A stretch of DNA of 64,000 nt from Pseudomonas vancouverensis (GCF_004348895.1 NZ_RRZK01000017.1:117362-181361); one strand, 5' to 3'; positions 54,983 to 63,953 are shown, numbered from the stretch's first letter. A program made the numbers and translations. Notes: generated by a model not told the origin, from the sequence alone.

Positions 54983-55188
54983 CGCATTGCTTCAACCGGT
55001 TGCCAGATGCCTGTTAAGCTGACTTTTCAGGAGCGTTCCTACGCACTTTTAAATGAAGTGGTCTTTCTTTAACGGCATCCGATCAGGTATTGGTAAGCTT
55101 CTGAAAACAGCGCGCGGCTCACAAGGCTGCGCTTTGCCGTTTCCAGACACGAGCTTCCTGATCCCGGAACACGCTCTGCGAGTCTTAT

Positions 55189-56346
55189 ATGAATAAACGT
55201 CCGCTGTATTTCGACTACGCCGCCACGACGCCCGTGGATGAGCGGGTCATCAAGGTCATGGTCGAGTGTCTGGGTTTTACCGGCAACTTCGGCAATCCGG
55301 CGTCCAGTTCGCATTTTTTCGGCCAGCAGGCCCGTCAATCGGTTGAGCAGGCACGCGCCCAGGTGGCAGCACTGGTCGGCGCGACACCGGAACAGATCGT
55401 CTGGACCTCCGGCGCCACCGAGTCCAACAACCTTGCACTCAAGGGCGTGGCCCAGGCTCGCGGGATTGCCGGCGGCCACATCATTACCAGCCAGATCGAA
55501 CACAAGGCGATTCTCGACACCGCCCGGCAATTGCAGGACGCCGGTGTAGCGGTGACTTATCTGGTGCCGGACGCCGAAGGCCTGATCACGCCGCAAGCGG
55601 TCAGCGAAGCCATGCGCGAAGACACCTTCCTGGTGTCGCTGATGCTGGTCAACAATGAGTTGGGCACGCTCAACGATATTCCGGCCATCGGCCAGGTCGT
55701 ACGTGAGCGTGGCGCGCTGTTTCATGTCGACGCCGCACAAGGCGCGGGCAAAGTAGCGATCGATCTGGCCCGGTGGCCGGTGGACCTGATGTCGTTTTCC
55801 GCGCACAAACTCTACGGGCCCAAAGGCATCGGCGCTTTGTATGTAGGGCCCTGCGCTCAACAACGCTTGCAGGCGCAGATTCACGGCGGCGGGCATGAAG
55901 GCGGTTTGCGCTCAGGAACGCTGGCCACCCATCAGATCGTCGCCATGGGTTCGGCGTTTGCCTTGGCGGCAGCGGCGTTCGATGAAGAAAAAGCCAGCAT
56001 CCAGCGTTTGCGTGAACGCTTGCTCGACCAATTGCTGAGCATTCCCGGCGTGCGCCTCAATGGCAGCGCGGCCAGCCGTATCCCGCACACCCTGAGCCTG
56101 ACCTTCAGCGAAGGCGAGTTCAACCCGGCGGCGTTGAGCCATTCGATCGCGTTTTCTGCGACCTCGGCCTGCAACTCCGCCAGCAACACCCCATCCCACG
56201 TGTTGCTGGCGCTGGGGCTCGACGCCCGTTCGGCCGGTCGCACCATCCGCTTGAGCCTGGGACGGTTCACCACCGAGCAGGATATCGACCAAGCGGTACA
56301 ACTGATCAAGGCAGCCTGCGCCAGTGCTCCGGCATTCTGGCAATAA
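55189..56346 (+). CDS. Cysteine desulfurase family protein (IscS/NifS-like)
   Basis: A 385-residue PLP enzyme. The Schiff-base lysine is in FSAHKLYGPKGIG near 203-215, and the persulfide-forming cysteine is in SATSACNSASNTPSHV near 324-339. The start MNKRPLYFDYAATTPVD resembles IscS. It mobilises sulfur from L-cysteine. It is not in an isc operon (no iscR, iscU or hscAB), so it is a second, stand-alone NifS-like enzyme. No strong ribosome-binding site precedes the ATG. The downstream gene encodes aminopeptidase P. Confidence 0.9.
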   Translation: MNKRPLYFDYAATTPVDERVIKVMVECLGFTGNFGNPASSSHFFGQQARQSVEQARAQVAALVGATPEQIVWTSGATESNNLALKGVAQARGIAGGHIITSQIEHKAILDTARQLQDAGVAVTYLVPDAEGLITPQAVSEAMREDTFLVSLMLVNNELGTLNDIPAIGQVVRERGALFHVDAAQGAGKVAIDLARWPVDLMSFSAHKLYGPKGIGALYVGPCAQQRLQAQIHGGGHEGGLRSGTLATHQIVAMGSAFALAAAAFDEEKASIQRLRERLLDQLLSIPGVRLNGSAASRIPHTLSLTFSEGEFNPAALSHSIAFSATSACNSASNTPSHVLLALGLDARSAGRTIRLSLGRFTTEQDIDQAVQLIKAACASAPAFWQ

Positions 56347-56415
56347 GGCTGCGATAAAAGCGCCGACAGTGCTCGGCACTCAACAATAATGATGAAGTGG
56401 TTAGCAGGAGACACG

Positions 56416-58224
56416 ATGAGTACGCAGCCTTCGATCAACGGATCGGTGCCCCAGCGCCTGGCACAAACCCGTGAGCTGATGAGCCGGGAAGGCATTCACG
56501 CCTTGCTGGTGCCGTCGGCCGACCCGCACCTGTCCGAATACCTGCCGGGTTACTGGCAAGGGCGTCAGTGGTTGTCGGGGTTCCATGGCTCGGTCGGTAC
56601 GCTGATCGTCACTCCGGATTTTGCCGGCGTCTGGGCCGACAGTCGTTACTGGGAACAGGCGACCAAGGAACTCAAGGGCAGCGGGATCGAGTTGGTCAAG
56701 CTGCAGCCGGGCCAACCGGGTCCGCTGGACTGGTTGGCCGAGCAAACCCCTGAAGGTGGCGTGGTCGCCGTGGATGGCGCGGTCATGGCCGTGGCGTCGG
56801 CGCGCACTTTGGGTGGCAAGCTGGAAGAGCGCGGTGCGCGCCTGCGTACCGATATCGATGTATTGAACAGCGTCTGGAGCGACCGCCCAAGCCTGCCGAA
56901 CGAGCCGATCTATCAGCACCAGGCCCCGCAGGCGACGATCAGCCGTGGCGAAAAACTCGGCAAATTGCGCGAAACCTTGAAGGCGCGGGGTGCCGATTGG
57001 CACTTTATTGCCACCCTCGACGACATCGCCTGGCTGTTCAACCTGCGTGGTGGCGACGTTTCGTTCAACCCGGTGTTCGTTTCCTTTGCCCTGATCAGTC
57101 AGCAGCAGGCCACCCTGTTCGTGGCGCTGAGCAAAGTCAGCGACGAATTGCGCTCGGTCCTCGAGAAAGACGGCGTGACCCTGCGCGATTACAGTGAAGT
57201 GGCGGCGGCGCTGGCGGCCATTCCGAGCGGCGCGAGCCTGCAGGTTGACCCGGCCCGCGTCACGGCGGGGCTGCTGGACAACCTCGACAGTGGGGTAAAA
57301 CTGGTCGAAGGCCTGAACCCGACCACCTTGGCCAAGTCGCAGAAAAGCCTCGCCGATGCCGAGCATATCCGTCAGGCCATGGAGCAGGACGGCGCAGCTC
57401 TCTGCGAATTCTTTGCCTGGCTGGATTCGGCAATGGGCCGCGAGCGCATCACCGAACTGACCATCGACGAATACCTGACGGCGGCGCGCACCCGTCGCCC
57501 GGGTTACGTTTCGTTGAGCTTCAATACCATTGCGGCGTTCAATGCCAACGGCGCGATGCCGCATTACCACGCTACCGAAGAAGAACACGCGGTGATCGAA
57601 GGCGATGGCCTGCTGCTGATCGACTCGGGTGGCCAGTATCTGGGCGGTACCACGGACATCACGCGGATGGTTCCGGTCGGTACCCCGACCACAGAACAGA
57701 AGCGCGATTGCACCCGCGTGCTCAAGGGCGTGATTGCCTTGTCCCGCGCGCAGTTCCCGAAAGGCATTCTCTCGCCGTTGCTCGACGCCATCGCCCGTGC
57801 GCCGATCTGGGCGGATAACGTTGATTACGGTCACGGCACCGGCCATGGCGTCGGCTACTTCCTGAACGTGCACGAAGGTCCGCAAGTCATTGCCTACCAG
57901 GCTGCTCCTGCGCCGCAAACGGCGATGCTGCCGGGCATGATCACCTCCATCGAACCAGGAACCTACCGTCCGGGCCGCTGGGGTGTGCGCATCGAAAACC
58001 TGGCGATGAATCGCGAGGCGGGGAAAAGCGAGTTCGGCGAATTCCTCAAGTTCGAGACCTTGACCCTGTGCCCGATCGACACTCGTTGCCTGGACACCTC
58101 GATGCTCACCGAAGAGGAAAAACAGTGGTTCAACGCTTATCACGCCGAGGTGCGTGAGCGCTTGAGCCCGTTGGTCGAAGGTGCCGCACTGGCGTGGTTG
58201 AACACGCGCACCGCGGCTATTTGA
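56416..58224 (+). CDS. Aminopeptidase P family (M24B) metallopeptidase
   Basis: A 602-residue three-domain Xaa-Pro aminopeptidase. Two creatinase-like N-terminal domains (about 1-310) precede a C-terminal pita-bread catalytic domain. Metal ligands: Asp in LIDSGGQYLGGTTDITR (first and second Asp), His in GHGTGHGVGYFLNVHEGP and Glu in SIEPGTYRPG plus a second in RIENLA. It removes N-terminal residues preceding proline. AGCAGGAG precedes ATG 56416. Its stop overlaps the convergent LysR stop by eight bases. It follows the cysteine desulfurase after 69 bases. Confidence 0.93.
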   Translation: MSTQPSINGSVPQRLAQTRELMSREGIHALLVPSADPHLSEYLPGYWQGRQWLSGFHGSVGTLIVTPDFAGVWADSRYWEQATKELKGSGIELVKLQPGQPGPLDWLAEQTPEGGVVAVDGAVMAVASARTLGGKLEERGARLRTDIDVLNSVWSDRPSLPNEPIYQHQAPQATISRGEKLGKLRETLKARGADWHFIATLDDIAWLFNLRGGDVSFNPVFVSFALISQQQATLFVALSKVSDELRSVLEKDGVTLRDYSEVAAALAAIPSGASLQVDPARVTAGLLDNLDSGVKLVEGLNPTTLAKSQKSLADAEHIRQAMEQDGAALCEFFAWLDSAMGRERITELTIDEYLTAARTRRPGYVSLSFNTIAAFNANGAMPHYHATEEEHAVIEGDGLLLIDSGGQYLGGTTDITRMVPVGTPTTEQKRDCTRVLKGVIALSRAQFPKGILSPLLDAIARAPIWADNVDYGHGTGHGVGYFLNVHEGPQVIAYQAAPAPQTAMLPGMITSIEPGTYRPGRWGVRIENLAMNREAGKSEFGEFLKFETLTLCPIDTRCLDTSMLTEEEKQWFNAYHAEVRERLSPLVEGAALAWLNTRTAAI

Positions 58225-59128
58225 CCGGTTTTAGCTCGGGCGCGTTTTCCAGCGCCTGAGCCATGTAGTCGACAAAGGCTTTGACCCTGGCGGATTGGCG
58301 ACGATTCGCCGGGGACACAGCGTGAATCGGCAGCGACAGTGTTCTGTACTCCTGCAAAATCGCGATCACCCGGCCGGCCTTCAGATCTTCGCTGAACAGC
58401 CAGAGCGGTGACAGCGCGATGCCCAATCCCCCCAGTACCATTTCGCGAATCGCTTCAGAGTTGTTGCTCTGTGCATTGCCCTTGATACGCACTTCATGGC
58501 GCTGCCCGGTCTGGCTTTCGTATACCCACAGGTTCTGACTGCTTAGCAGGTTGAACATCAGGCAGTTGTATTGGCTCAGCTCTTGCGGAGTCAGTGGCTG
58601 GCCGTTTTGCTTGAGATATTCGGGGGCCGCGACTGTGATCCTGTGCGTGTTGCCAATGTGGCGGGCGATCAGACCGCTGTCGTTCAGGGCGCCGATTCTG
58701 AAGGTGACATCCAGCCCTTCGCTGATCAGGTCCTGATTCTGATCCGACAGTTGCAGGTCGATCTGGATACCTGGATAGCGCTTGAGAAATTCAGGCAACC
58801 GTGGCGCGATCTGCAGGCGACCAAAACTCACCGAAGAACCTATCTTCAACGGTCCCGCGACTTTTTCCCGGCCAGACTGGAAGCTGTGTTCGGCCGCATC
58901 TACAGCAGCGAGGATATGTCGGCACTGCTGGTAATAGCGTTGGCCTTCGTCCGTCAGGGATAACTTGCGCGTGCTGCGCGCAATCAGTTTTCCACCCAAC
59001 TGCGTTTCCAGCGCTTGCAGCACTTTGCTGATGGTTGGCTGGCTGGTTTGCAACTCCCGTGCGACAGCAGAAAAACTGCCGCGCTCTACCACCCGCACGA
59101 AAATGGCCATTGCGTTGAGCTTGTCCAT
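58217..59128 (-). CDS. LysR-family transcriptional regulator
   Basis: A 303-residue LTTR. The winged helix (about 2-60) contains VVERGSFSAVARELQTSQPT, and the remainder is a periplasmic-binding-protein-like effector domain. ATG 59128 (MDKLNAMAIFVRV) is chosen; the open frame to 59257 overlaps the divergent gene. It is divergent from the quinone-oxidoreductase-like gene at 59245; the shared 116-base region has a T-N11-A palindrome, which supports regulation of that gene. This subfamily (CrgA-like) often controls an adjacent oxidoreductase. Confidence 0.9.
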   Translation of the reverse strand: MDKLNAMAIFVRVVERGSFSAVARELQTSQPTISKVLQALETQLGGKLIARSTRKLSLTDEGQRYYQQCRHILAAVDAAEHSFQSGREKVAGPLKIGSSVSFGRLQIAPRLPEFLKRYPGIQIDLQLSDQNQDLISEGLDVTFRIGALNDSGLIARHIGNTHRITVAAPEYLKQNGQPLTPQELSQYNCLMFNLLSSQNLWVYESQTGQRHEVRIKGNAQSNNSEAIREMVLGGLGIALSPLWLFSEDLKAGRVIAILQEYRTLSLPIHAVSPANRRQSARVKAFVDYMAQALENAPELKPVK

Positions 59129-59142
59129 GGGAAATCTCATTA

Positions 59143-59157
59143 ATGCCAAATAGGCAT
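59143..59157. promoter_or_regulatory. Candidate LysR operator (T-N11-A)
   Basis: ATGCC-AAATA-GGCAT is a perfect 15-base dyad with the LysR T-N11-A (T59144, A59156). It is 15 bases upstream of the lysR start and about 88 before the divergent oxidoreductase start. Confidence 0.65.
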
Positions 59158-59244
59158 GATCACTATAGCTATTTAACGACTTATAGGAATGAGTCGGAGA
59201 GCGCAGGATAGGTCCTACATTCACTCCTGACGGAGATTCACGAA

Positions 59245-60240
59245 ATGACTGACTCAATACACATGCGCGCTCTGATCGTTGATGTAGCCAATGGGCCGTT
59301 TCGTTTGGCCTCCATTGAACGACCTGTGCCGAAGGCGGGGCAGGTTCTGGTCCGGATCAGCGCCAGCGGCGTGAATCCACTGGACGGAAAAATTCGCTTC
59401 AGCCAGGCTGCCCATGCGCAGCAGCCCTTGCCGGCAGTATTGGGAATGGATCTGGCGGGAACCGTGGAGGCATTAGGGGAGGGCGTAAGTGGCTGGGCAG
59501 TGGGTGATGACGTGTATGGAATGGCCACGGGCATCGGTGGCGCACAGGGTTCACTGGCTGAATTTGCAGCGGTGGATGCACGCCTGCTGGCGCGTAAACC
59601 CCGTAACTTGAGCATGCGCGAGGCCGCAAGCTTGCCGCTCGTATTGATTACGGCTTGGGAAGGGCTGGTGGACCGGGCGAATGTTCGGCCGGGGCAAAAA
59701 GTGTTGATTCATGGCGGCGCCGGCGGAGTGGGTCATGTTGCGGTGCAAATTGCCCGTGCTTTGGGGGCCGAAGTCTTTGCCACAGGTTCCGCGCTTCAGC
59801 GGCAAACCATCGAGCGTTTGGGGGCGACCTTCATCGATCGTCATACGGCGATTGAGGCTTATGTGGCAGAACACACCGCTGGAGAGGGTTTCGACATCGT
59901 TTATGACACCGTCGGTGGCGCAGTGCTGGATGCGTCCTTCAAGGGCGCGCGGACGTATGGCGGACATGTGCTCAGTTGCCTAGGCTGGGGACAGCACAGT
60001 CTGGCACCGCTGTCATTTCGCGCGGCGACCTATTCCGGTGTTTTCACCTTGTTGCCGCTGTTGACCGGCAAGGGGCGTGAGCATCACGGCGAGATCCTGC
60101 GTGCAGCGACGCAGATGATTGAAGCGGGTCAACTGCAACCGATGCTGGACCCGCACTCGTTCACCCTGGAAACCGCTGAAGCCGCCCACGAACTGCTGGC
60201 GTCGCGAGCGGCAACAGGTCGGCTGGTGGTCGAGATCTAA
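59245..60240 (+). CDS. Zinc-independent MDR quinone oxidoreductase/alcohol dehydrogenase-like protein
   Basis: A 331-residue medium-chain dehydrogenase. The catalytic N-terminal domain has GVNPLDGKIRF near 39-49 and MDLAGTVEALGEGVSGW near 68-84. The Rossmann domain has HGGAGGVGHVAVQIARALGA near 156-175. No structural-zinc cysteines are seen, as in the QOR/zeta-crystallin group. NADPH-dependent reduction of quinones or enones is likely. GGAG precedes ATG 59245. The stop overlaps the convergent isomerase stop by four bases. The gene is divergent from lysR and carries the T-N11-A site in its promoter region. Confidence 0.88.
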   Translation: MTDSIHMRALIVDVANGPFRLASIERPVPKAGQVLVRISASGVNPLDGKIRFSQAAHAQQPLPAVLGMDLAGTVEALGEGVSGWAVGDDVYGMATGIGGAQGSLAEFAAVDARLLARKPRNLSMREAASLPLVLITAWEGLVDRANVRPGQKVLIHGGAGGVGHVAVQIARALGAEVFATGSALQRQTIERLGATFIDRHTAIEAYVAEHTAGEGFDIVYDTVGGAVLDASFKGARTYGGHVLSCLGWGQHSLAPLSFRAATYSGVFTLLPLLTGKGREHHGEILRAATQMIEAGQLQPMLDPHSFTLETAEAAHELLASRAATGRLVVEI

Positions 60241-60827
60241 CCCAGGGCCTCGATAACGAAGTCCAGGCGATCCTGGCCGAAGTACAGCCGGTTATCGACA
60301 AACATGCTCGGTGCGCCGAATACGCCCCGCTTCACGGCTTTCTCGGTATTGTCCTTGAGCACGGACTTGACCTCTTCATCAGCGGTCAGGGTCAGCACTT
60401 GCTGTGGGTCGAAACCGTTTTGGCTGAGGACTGCTGCGACGGTTTCCGGCTCATCAAGCGGGCGGCCGTCGACCCACAGTGCCTTGAACAGGCAGTCGAT
60501 GAAGGCGCCAAAGCGATCGGGTGCCCGCAGCTGGATGCCAGTAACGGCACGCATCAGCATCAAGGTATTGATCGGGAAGTGCGGGTTGAACTTCAGCGGC
60601 ACGCCATAGCGTTTGGCGTAACGGTCCAGGTCCTGAAACATGTATTGGCCTTTGGCCGGGACAGTCGCAGGGGAGGCGTTGCCCGTAGCCTTGAACACGC
60701 CGCCCAGCAATATCGGAATATAGACGAGCTGCGCGTCGTGTTGTGCGCAGATAGTCGGTAGCTGGGTGTACGCCAGGTAGGTGGCGGGGCTGCCAAGGTC
60801 GAAGTAGAACTCCACGGTTTTACTCAT
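60237..60827 (-). CDS. 2-hydroxychromene-2-carboxylate isomerase family (DsbA-like)
   Basis: A 196-residue thioredoxin-fold protein. The N-terminus FYFDLGSPATYLAYTQLPTI carries Ser13, the glutathione-activating residue of HCCA isomerases and kappa-class GST, in place of a CxxC. VFGAPSMFVDNRLYFGQDRLDF near the C-terminus is a family signature. It would act on an aromatic or related substrate with glutathione; the true substrate is unknown. It lies 33 bases downstream of the SDR gene at 60861 in the same direction, so the two form a probable operon under the TetR regulator at 61681. Confidence 0.88.
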   Translation of the reverse strand: MSKTVEFYFDLGSPATYLAYTQLPTICAQHDAQLVYIPILLGGVFKATGNASPATVPAKGQYMFQDLDRYAKRYGVPLKFNPHFPINTLMLMRAVTGIQLRAPDRFGAFIDCLFKALWVDGRPLDEPETVAAVLSQNGFDPQQVLTLTADEEVKSVLKDNTEKAVKRGVFGAPSMFVDNRLYFGQDRLDFVIEALG

Positions 60828-60860
60828 GATCGGTGCACTCTTCTTGTTGTGATTGGGGGC

Positions 60861-61589
60861 TTACCAGCGTTCGCTCCAGGGACGCAGGTCCAGTTCGAAA
60901 GTCCAGGCATCGCGCGGTTGGCTGTGCAGATACCAGTAATTGTCGGCAATGTGTTCGGGGTTGAGGATGCCGTCCTGATCCTTGGTCGCGTACTTTTCCG
61001 GGAAGTTATCGCGAATGAAGTCGGTATCGATAGCGCCGTCAACGACGACATGGGCCACATGAATGTTCATCGGCCCGAGCTCGCGCGCCATGCTTTGCGC
61101 CAGGGCGCGAATTCCGTGTTTGGCGCCGGCGAAGGCCGCGAATCCGGCGGCCCCGCGCATGCCGGCAGTGGCACCGGTGAACAGGATCGTTCCCCGTTGG
61201 CGCTTGGCCATGCGTTTGGCCACTTCCCGGGCATTGAGGAAACCCGAGAAGCAGGCCATTTCCCAGATCTTGAAGTACTTGCGGGCGGTTTCCTCAAGAA
61301 TGCTGCAGGGAACGTTGGCGCCGATATTGAACACGAACGCTTCGATGGGGCCGATTTCGCTTTCAATTTGTTCGACCAGGGCGATGACGTCTTCTTCTTT
61401 GCGCGCATCACAGGCGAAACCATGAGCTTCACCACCCTCGGCGTTTATCGCATCCACCAGCGGCTGCAGTTTGTCCGCGTTGCGCCGAGTGACGCAGGCT
61501 GCAAAACCTTCGCGAGCAAAACGCTTGGCAATCGCCCCACCTGTTGCATCACCGGCACCGACAACCAATACGACCTTCTTGTTATTCAT
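60861..61589 (-). CDS. SDR-family protein with Phe in place of the catalytic Tyr
   Basis: A 242-residue short-chain dehydrogenase fold. The nucleotide motif is GAGDATGGAIAKRF near 11-24. The expected YxxxK is FAGAK (AAFAGAKHG near 155): the proton-donating Tyr is Phe while Lys remains, and the upstream catalytic Ser is replaced in TGATAGMRG. A normal NAD(P)-dependent carbonyl reductase mechanism is therefore unlikely. AAGGGA precedes ATG 61589. It is divergent from the tetR at 61681, with direct repeats between them. It may be a non-catalytic or altered-activity member. Confidence 0.85.
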   Translation of the reverse strand: MNNKKVVLVVGAGDATGGAIAKRFAREGFAACVTRRNADKLQPLVDAINAEGGEAHGFACDARKEEDVIALVEQIESEIGPIEAFVFNIGANVPCSILEETARKYFKIWEMACFSGFLNAREVAKRMAKRQRGTILFTGATAGMRGAAGFAAFAGAKHGIRALAQSMARELGPMNIHVAHVVVDGAIDTDFIRDNFPEKYATKDQDGILNPEHIADNYWYLHSQPRDAWTFELDLRPWSERW

Positions 61590-61605
61590 GGGTAGATCCC
61601 TTTAG

Positions 61606-61633
61606 TAAACGATCGTTAACTAAACGAACGTTA
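61606..61633. promoter_or_regulatory. TetR-type operator, two 13-base repeats
   Basis: TAAACGATCGTTA (61606-61618) and TAAACGAACGTTA (61621-61633) differ at one base. The outer arms TAAACG/CGTTA are near-palindromic. They lie in the 91-base divergent region between SDR and tetR. Confidence 0.75.
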
Positions 61634-61680
61634 TGCTACGATTTGTCAGGCGTCAAGACGGTCATATCGGGAGAAGGGCA

Positions 61681-62241
61681 ATGCGTTATTCGGCCAGTCA
61701 CAAGCTGGAAACCAGGGAAAAACTGCTGGAGAGCAGTGCGCTATCCGCCAAGAAATCAGGCTTTTCGACGGTCGGTGTCGATGGTTTGATGAAGGCCATC
61801 GGCTTGAGCGGTGGCGCTTTTTATAGCCACTTCTCCTCGAAAGACGAGCTGTTCGCGACCATTGTCGAGCGCGAGCTGCGTCAAAGCCTTGCGCGCTTGG
61901 GGGCAGAACAGAATCTGGACAAGCTTGAACGCTGCCTGAAGGTTTATCTGAGCATGTCCCATGTCGAGCAGCCGGAAAGCGGCTGTGCGTTACCGGCATT
62001 GGGCGCGGAGATTGCCCGTTCGGACCTGATGATTCGCCAACAGGCTGAGCAGTGGATTTGCCGGCTTCAACAAAGTTGGGCGGGGGTACTGCACAGCGAC
62101 AGTCTGGCCTGGGCAATACTGTCGCAATGCATCGGCGCACTGGTTGTGGCGAGGATGCTGGCCAGTCCCGACATTCAGCAGCAGGTGCTGAAGTCGAGCT
62201 ATGACGAGATCGGCCGGCAGATCTCGTCCTCGAAAGCCTGA
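61681..62241 (+). CDS. TetR/AcrR-family transcriptional regulator
   Basis: A 186-residue TetR repressor. The helix-turn-helix is at about 8-50 with GLSGGAFYSHFSSKDELFA as recognition region. ATG 61681 (MRYSASHKLETREKLLES) has GGAGAAGGG upstream; the open frame to 61633 is rejected. It resembles the regulator at 11238 in its N-terminal MRYS(A/Q)xHK start, and its C-terminal domain is of the same kind. Divergent from the SDR and flanked by the operator repeats, it is probably an autorepressor of both directions. Confidence 0.9.
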   Translation: MRYSASHKLETREKLLESSALSAKKSGFSTVGVDGLMKAIGLSGGAFYSHFSSKDELFATIVERELRQSLARLGAEQNLDKLERCLKVYLSMSHVEQPESGCALPALGAEIARSDLMIRQQAEQWICRLQQSWAGVLHSDSLAWAILSQCIGALVVARMLASPDIQQQVLKSSYDEIGRQISSSKA

Positions 62242-62251
62242 TGGAACGCAG

Positions 62252-62533
62252 TTATTTGCAAATGACGATCATGCTGCGGCTGGTATAGCCTGCCGGGTTG
62301 AGGCCAAATGGATAATCACCGGGCTCCTCGACTGCATCCCCTGACTTGGCGATGACCTTGTAGCCCTTTGGCGCACAGGAGTTGGCGGCTGTGTCGTAGC
62401 ACTTGTCCCAGGATGACGACAGTCCGGAACAGTTGATGTGCAGTCCTTTTTTGCCGCGTTTGACCTGGGTTTCCGAGGTCGCCGCGCAGCCTGCAATGGC
62501 GAGCACGGCGATCAGAATCAAAATTCGTTTCAT
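62252..62533 (-). CDS. Small predicted lipoprotein
   Basis: A 93-residue lipoprotein: MKRILILIAVLAIAGCAATS with Cys16 in the lipobox IAGC. The mature domain has conserved-looking cysteines (INCSGLSSSWDKCYDTAANS, SCAPKGY and VICK) which could form two disulfides. I recognise it as a common Pseudomonas hypothetical lipoprotein but not by name. AAGGA precedes the start. It is convergent with the tetR, only 10 bases after its stop. Confidence 0.78.
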   Translation of the reverse strand: MKRILILIAVLAIAGCAATSETQVKRGKKGLHINCSGLSSSWDKCYDTAANSCAPKGYKVIAKSGDAVEEPGDYPFGLNPAGYTSRSMIVICK

Positions 62534-62701
62534 TACTGTCCTTAAAGCGTTCCCGAATCTGCTGCCCGGGTCTGGCTGTCTGCGCCTTCGTTTGAAGCGA
62601 TCTGATATCCCTATTGGAATGATCCATGGACTGATTCTGGGTGGCGGGGCTAAACATGGCCTAAATGAGCGGCAAATACCAGACCTAAGTCACACTTGCT
62701 A

Positions 62702-63589
62702 TCAATCTGCCGCTATCGCCGGCTTGGCGGCGTTGCCCATCGTCAAGGTCGCCCCGACTGACGCCAGGATGATGCACAGGATGGCCATCCACTGGGACAG
62801 GGACAGGTATTCATGCAGGAACAATAACCCCGATAACGCGCCGAATGCAGGCTCGATACTCATCAATGTGCCGAAGGTTCTCGCCGGCATGCGCGTCAAC
62901 GCGACCATTTCCAGGGTATAGGGCAGCGCCGTGGACAGGACGGCGACGCCGAGCGCCACGGGGATCAACGCCGGGGTGAGCAGTGCGGCGCCTGCATGGA
63001 CGATGCCGATGGGCGCGACGAACAGCGCGGCGATCATGACCCCCAGTGCGGCGGTCTGCACACCGTTGTCGGCGCCGGCCTTCTGCCCGAACAAAATGTA
63101 CAAGGCCCAGCAGACACCAGCGCCGAGCGCATAACTGGCGCCCACCAGATCAATGCCAGCGGAGGTTTGCCCGACCGGTATGAGTAACAACAGGCCGACA
63201 GCAGCCAGGGCAATCCACAGGAAGTCGATTGCGCGGCGTGAAGCATAGATCGCAACAGCAAGCGGGCCGGTAAACTCCAACGCGACTGCAATCCCGAGCG
63301 GGACGGTCTGCAACGACATATAGAAGAGGAAGTTCATTCCCCCCAACGCCATGCCGTAGACGACCACCGTGCGCAGGGATTTCGCGGTGAGCTTTGCCCG
63401 CCAGGGGCGCAGTATAAGCATCATGATCACGCTGGCGAAAATCAGCCGCAGCGTTGTCGTGCCCTGGGCGCCGATGACCGGAAACATGCTTTTGGCCAGC
63501 GAGGCACCGGACTGGATCGATGCCATGGCTACAAGCAGCAGCCCTACAGAAAACAGAGTGGAGGCCAGGCTGCGAGGCTGATCATTCAT
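62702..63589 (-). CDS. EamA-family transporter, RhtA-like threonine/homoserine exporter
   Basis: A 295-residue membrane protein with ten predicted spans in two EamA repeats. The N-terminal MASIQSGASLAKSMFPVIGA and MNFLFYMSLQTVPLGIAVAL segments resemble RhtA. Such proteins export threonine and homoserine. ATG 63589 (MNDQPRSLASTLFSVG) is chosen; an open frame to 63655 adds a segment without homology. It is divergent from the stable-RNA promoter at the right end. Confidence 0.88.
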   Translation of the reverse strand: MNDQPRSLASTLFSVGLLLVAMASIQSGASLAKSMFPVIGAQGTTTLRLIFASVIMMLILRPWRAKLTAKSLRTVVVYGMALGGMNFLFYMSLQTVPLGIAVALEFTGPLAVAIYASRRAIDFLWIALAAVGLLLLIPVGQTSAGIDLVGASYALGAGVCWALYILFGQKAGADNGVQTAALGVMIAALFVAPIGIVHAGAALLTPALIPVALGVAVLSTALPYTLEMVALTRMPARTFGTLMSIEPAFGALSGLLFLHEYLSLSQWMAILCIILASVGATLTMGNAAKPAIAAD

Positions 63590-63925
63590 TGCGGGGCATC
63601 GTCCGAGACAGGAAATAGGATGGGTTTGCCAAGTGTTGGGCAATATACTGCGCATTCCCTGCAGGCGCGTCTATATATAAGCCGTGAATTTACGATTCTT
63701 GATAGAAAACCAGAATCAGTGCTTGACGGCAGATTTCAGATGTCTATAATTCGCCCCACTTCCGGCGCAGTCGAAACGGAAAACTCCTTGGTAAACAAAG
63801 AGTTACGCAGTTTTCGGCGGCAGGTTGCTTCAGTTCATCGAAGCCTGGAAGGAGTTGAAAGGGCGGTGTTGTGAGGCTCTTTTAACGGTTCGGTCTTCTC
63901 GATCGAAAGCGGAGAAAAAGAGGTG
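63590..63925. other. Intergenic region without a supported gene
   Basis: 336 bases between the EamA gene and the rRNA-type promoter. An 84-codon reading frame here shows no family resemblance, ribosome-binding site or conserved start. The region probably contains the EamA promoter on the minus side and upstream elements for the stable-RNA promoter on the plus side. Confidence 0.6.
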
Positions 63926-63953
63926 TTGACAGCAGCGTGTAACGCTGTAGAAT
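63926..63953 (+). promoter_or_regulatory. Probable rRNA (rrn) operon P1-type promoter
   Basis: TTGACA (63926-63931) and TAGAAT (63948-63953) have 16-base spacing and are followed by a GC-rich discriminator (TCGCCTCCCGC), the mark of stringently controlled stable-RNA promoters. The following leader (GAGAGATCGGAAGCGCAAGT) matches my memory of Pseudomonas rrn leaders. The 16S gene itself is beyond the window end. Confidence 0.72.

Noticed and set aside
56401..58143. 580-codon minus-strand frame inside the aminopeptidase gene
   Set aside because: Same GC-driven antisense opening; composition rich in Arg, Gln and His with no domain, while the plus strand encodes a complete aminopeptidase P.
63620..63874. 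84-codon plus-strand frame before the rrn promoter
   Set aside because: No ribosome-binding site or family resemblance, and located in the divergent promoter region.
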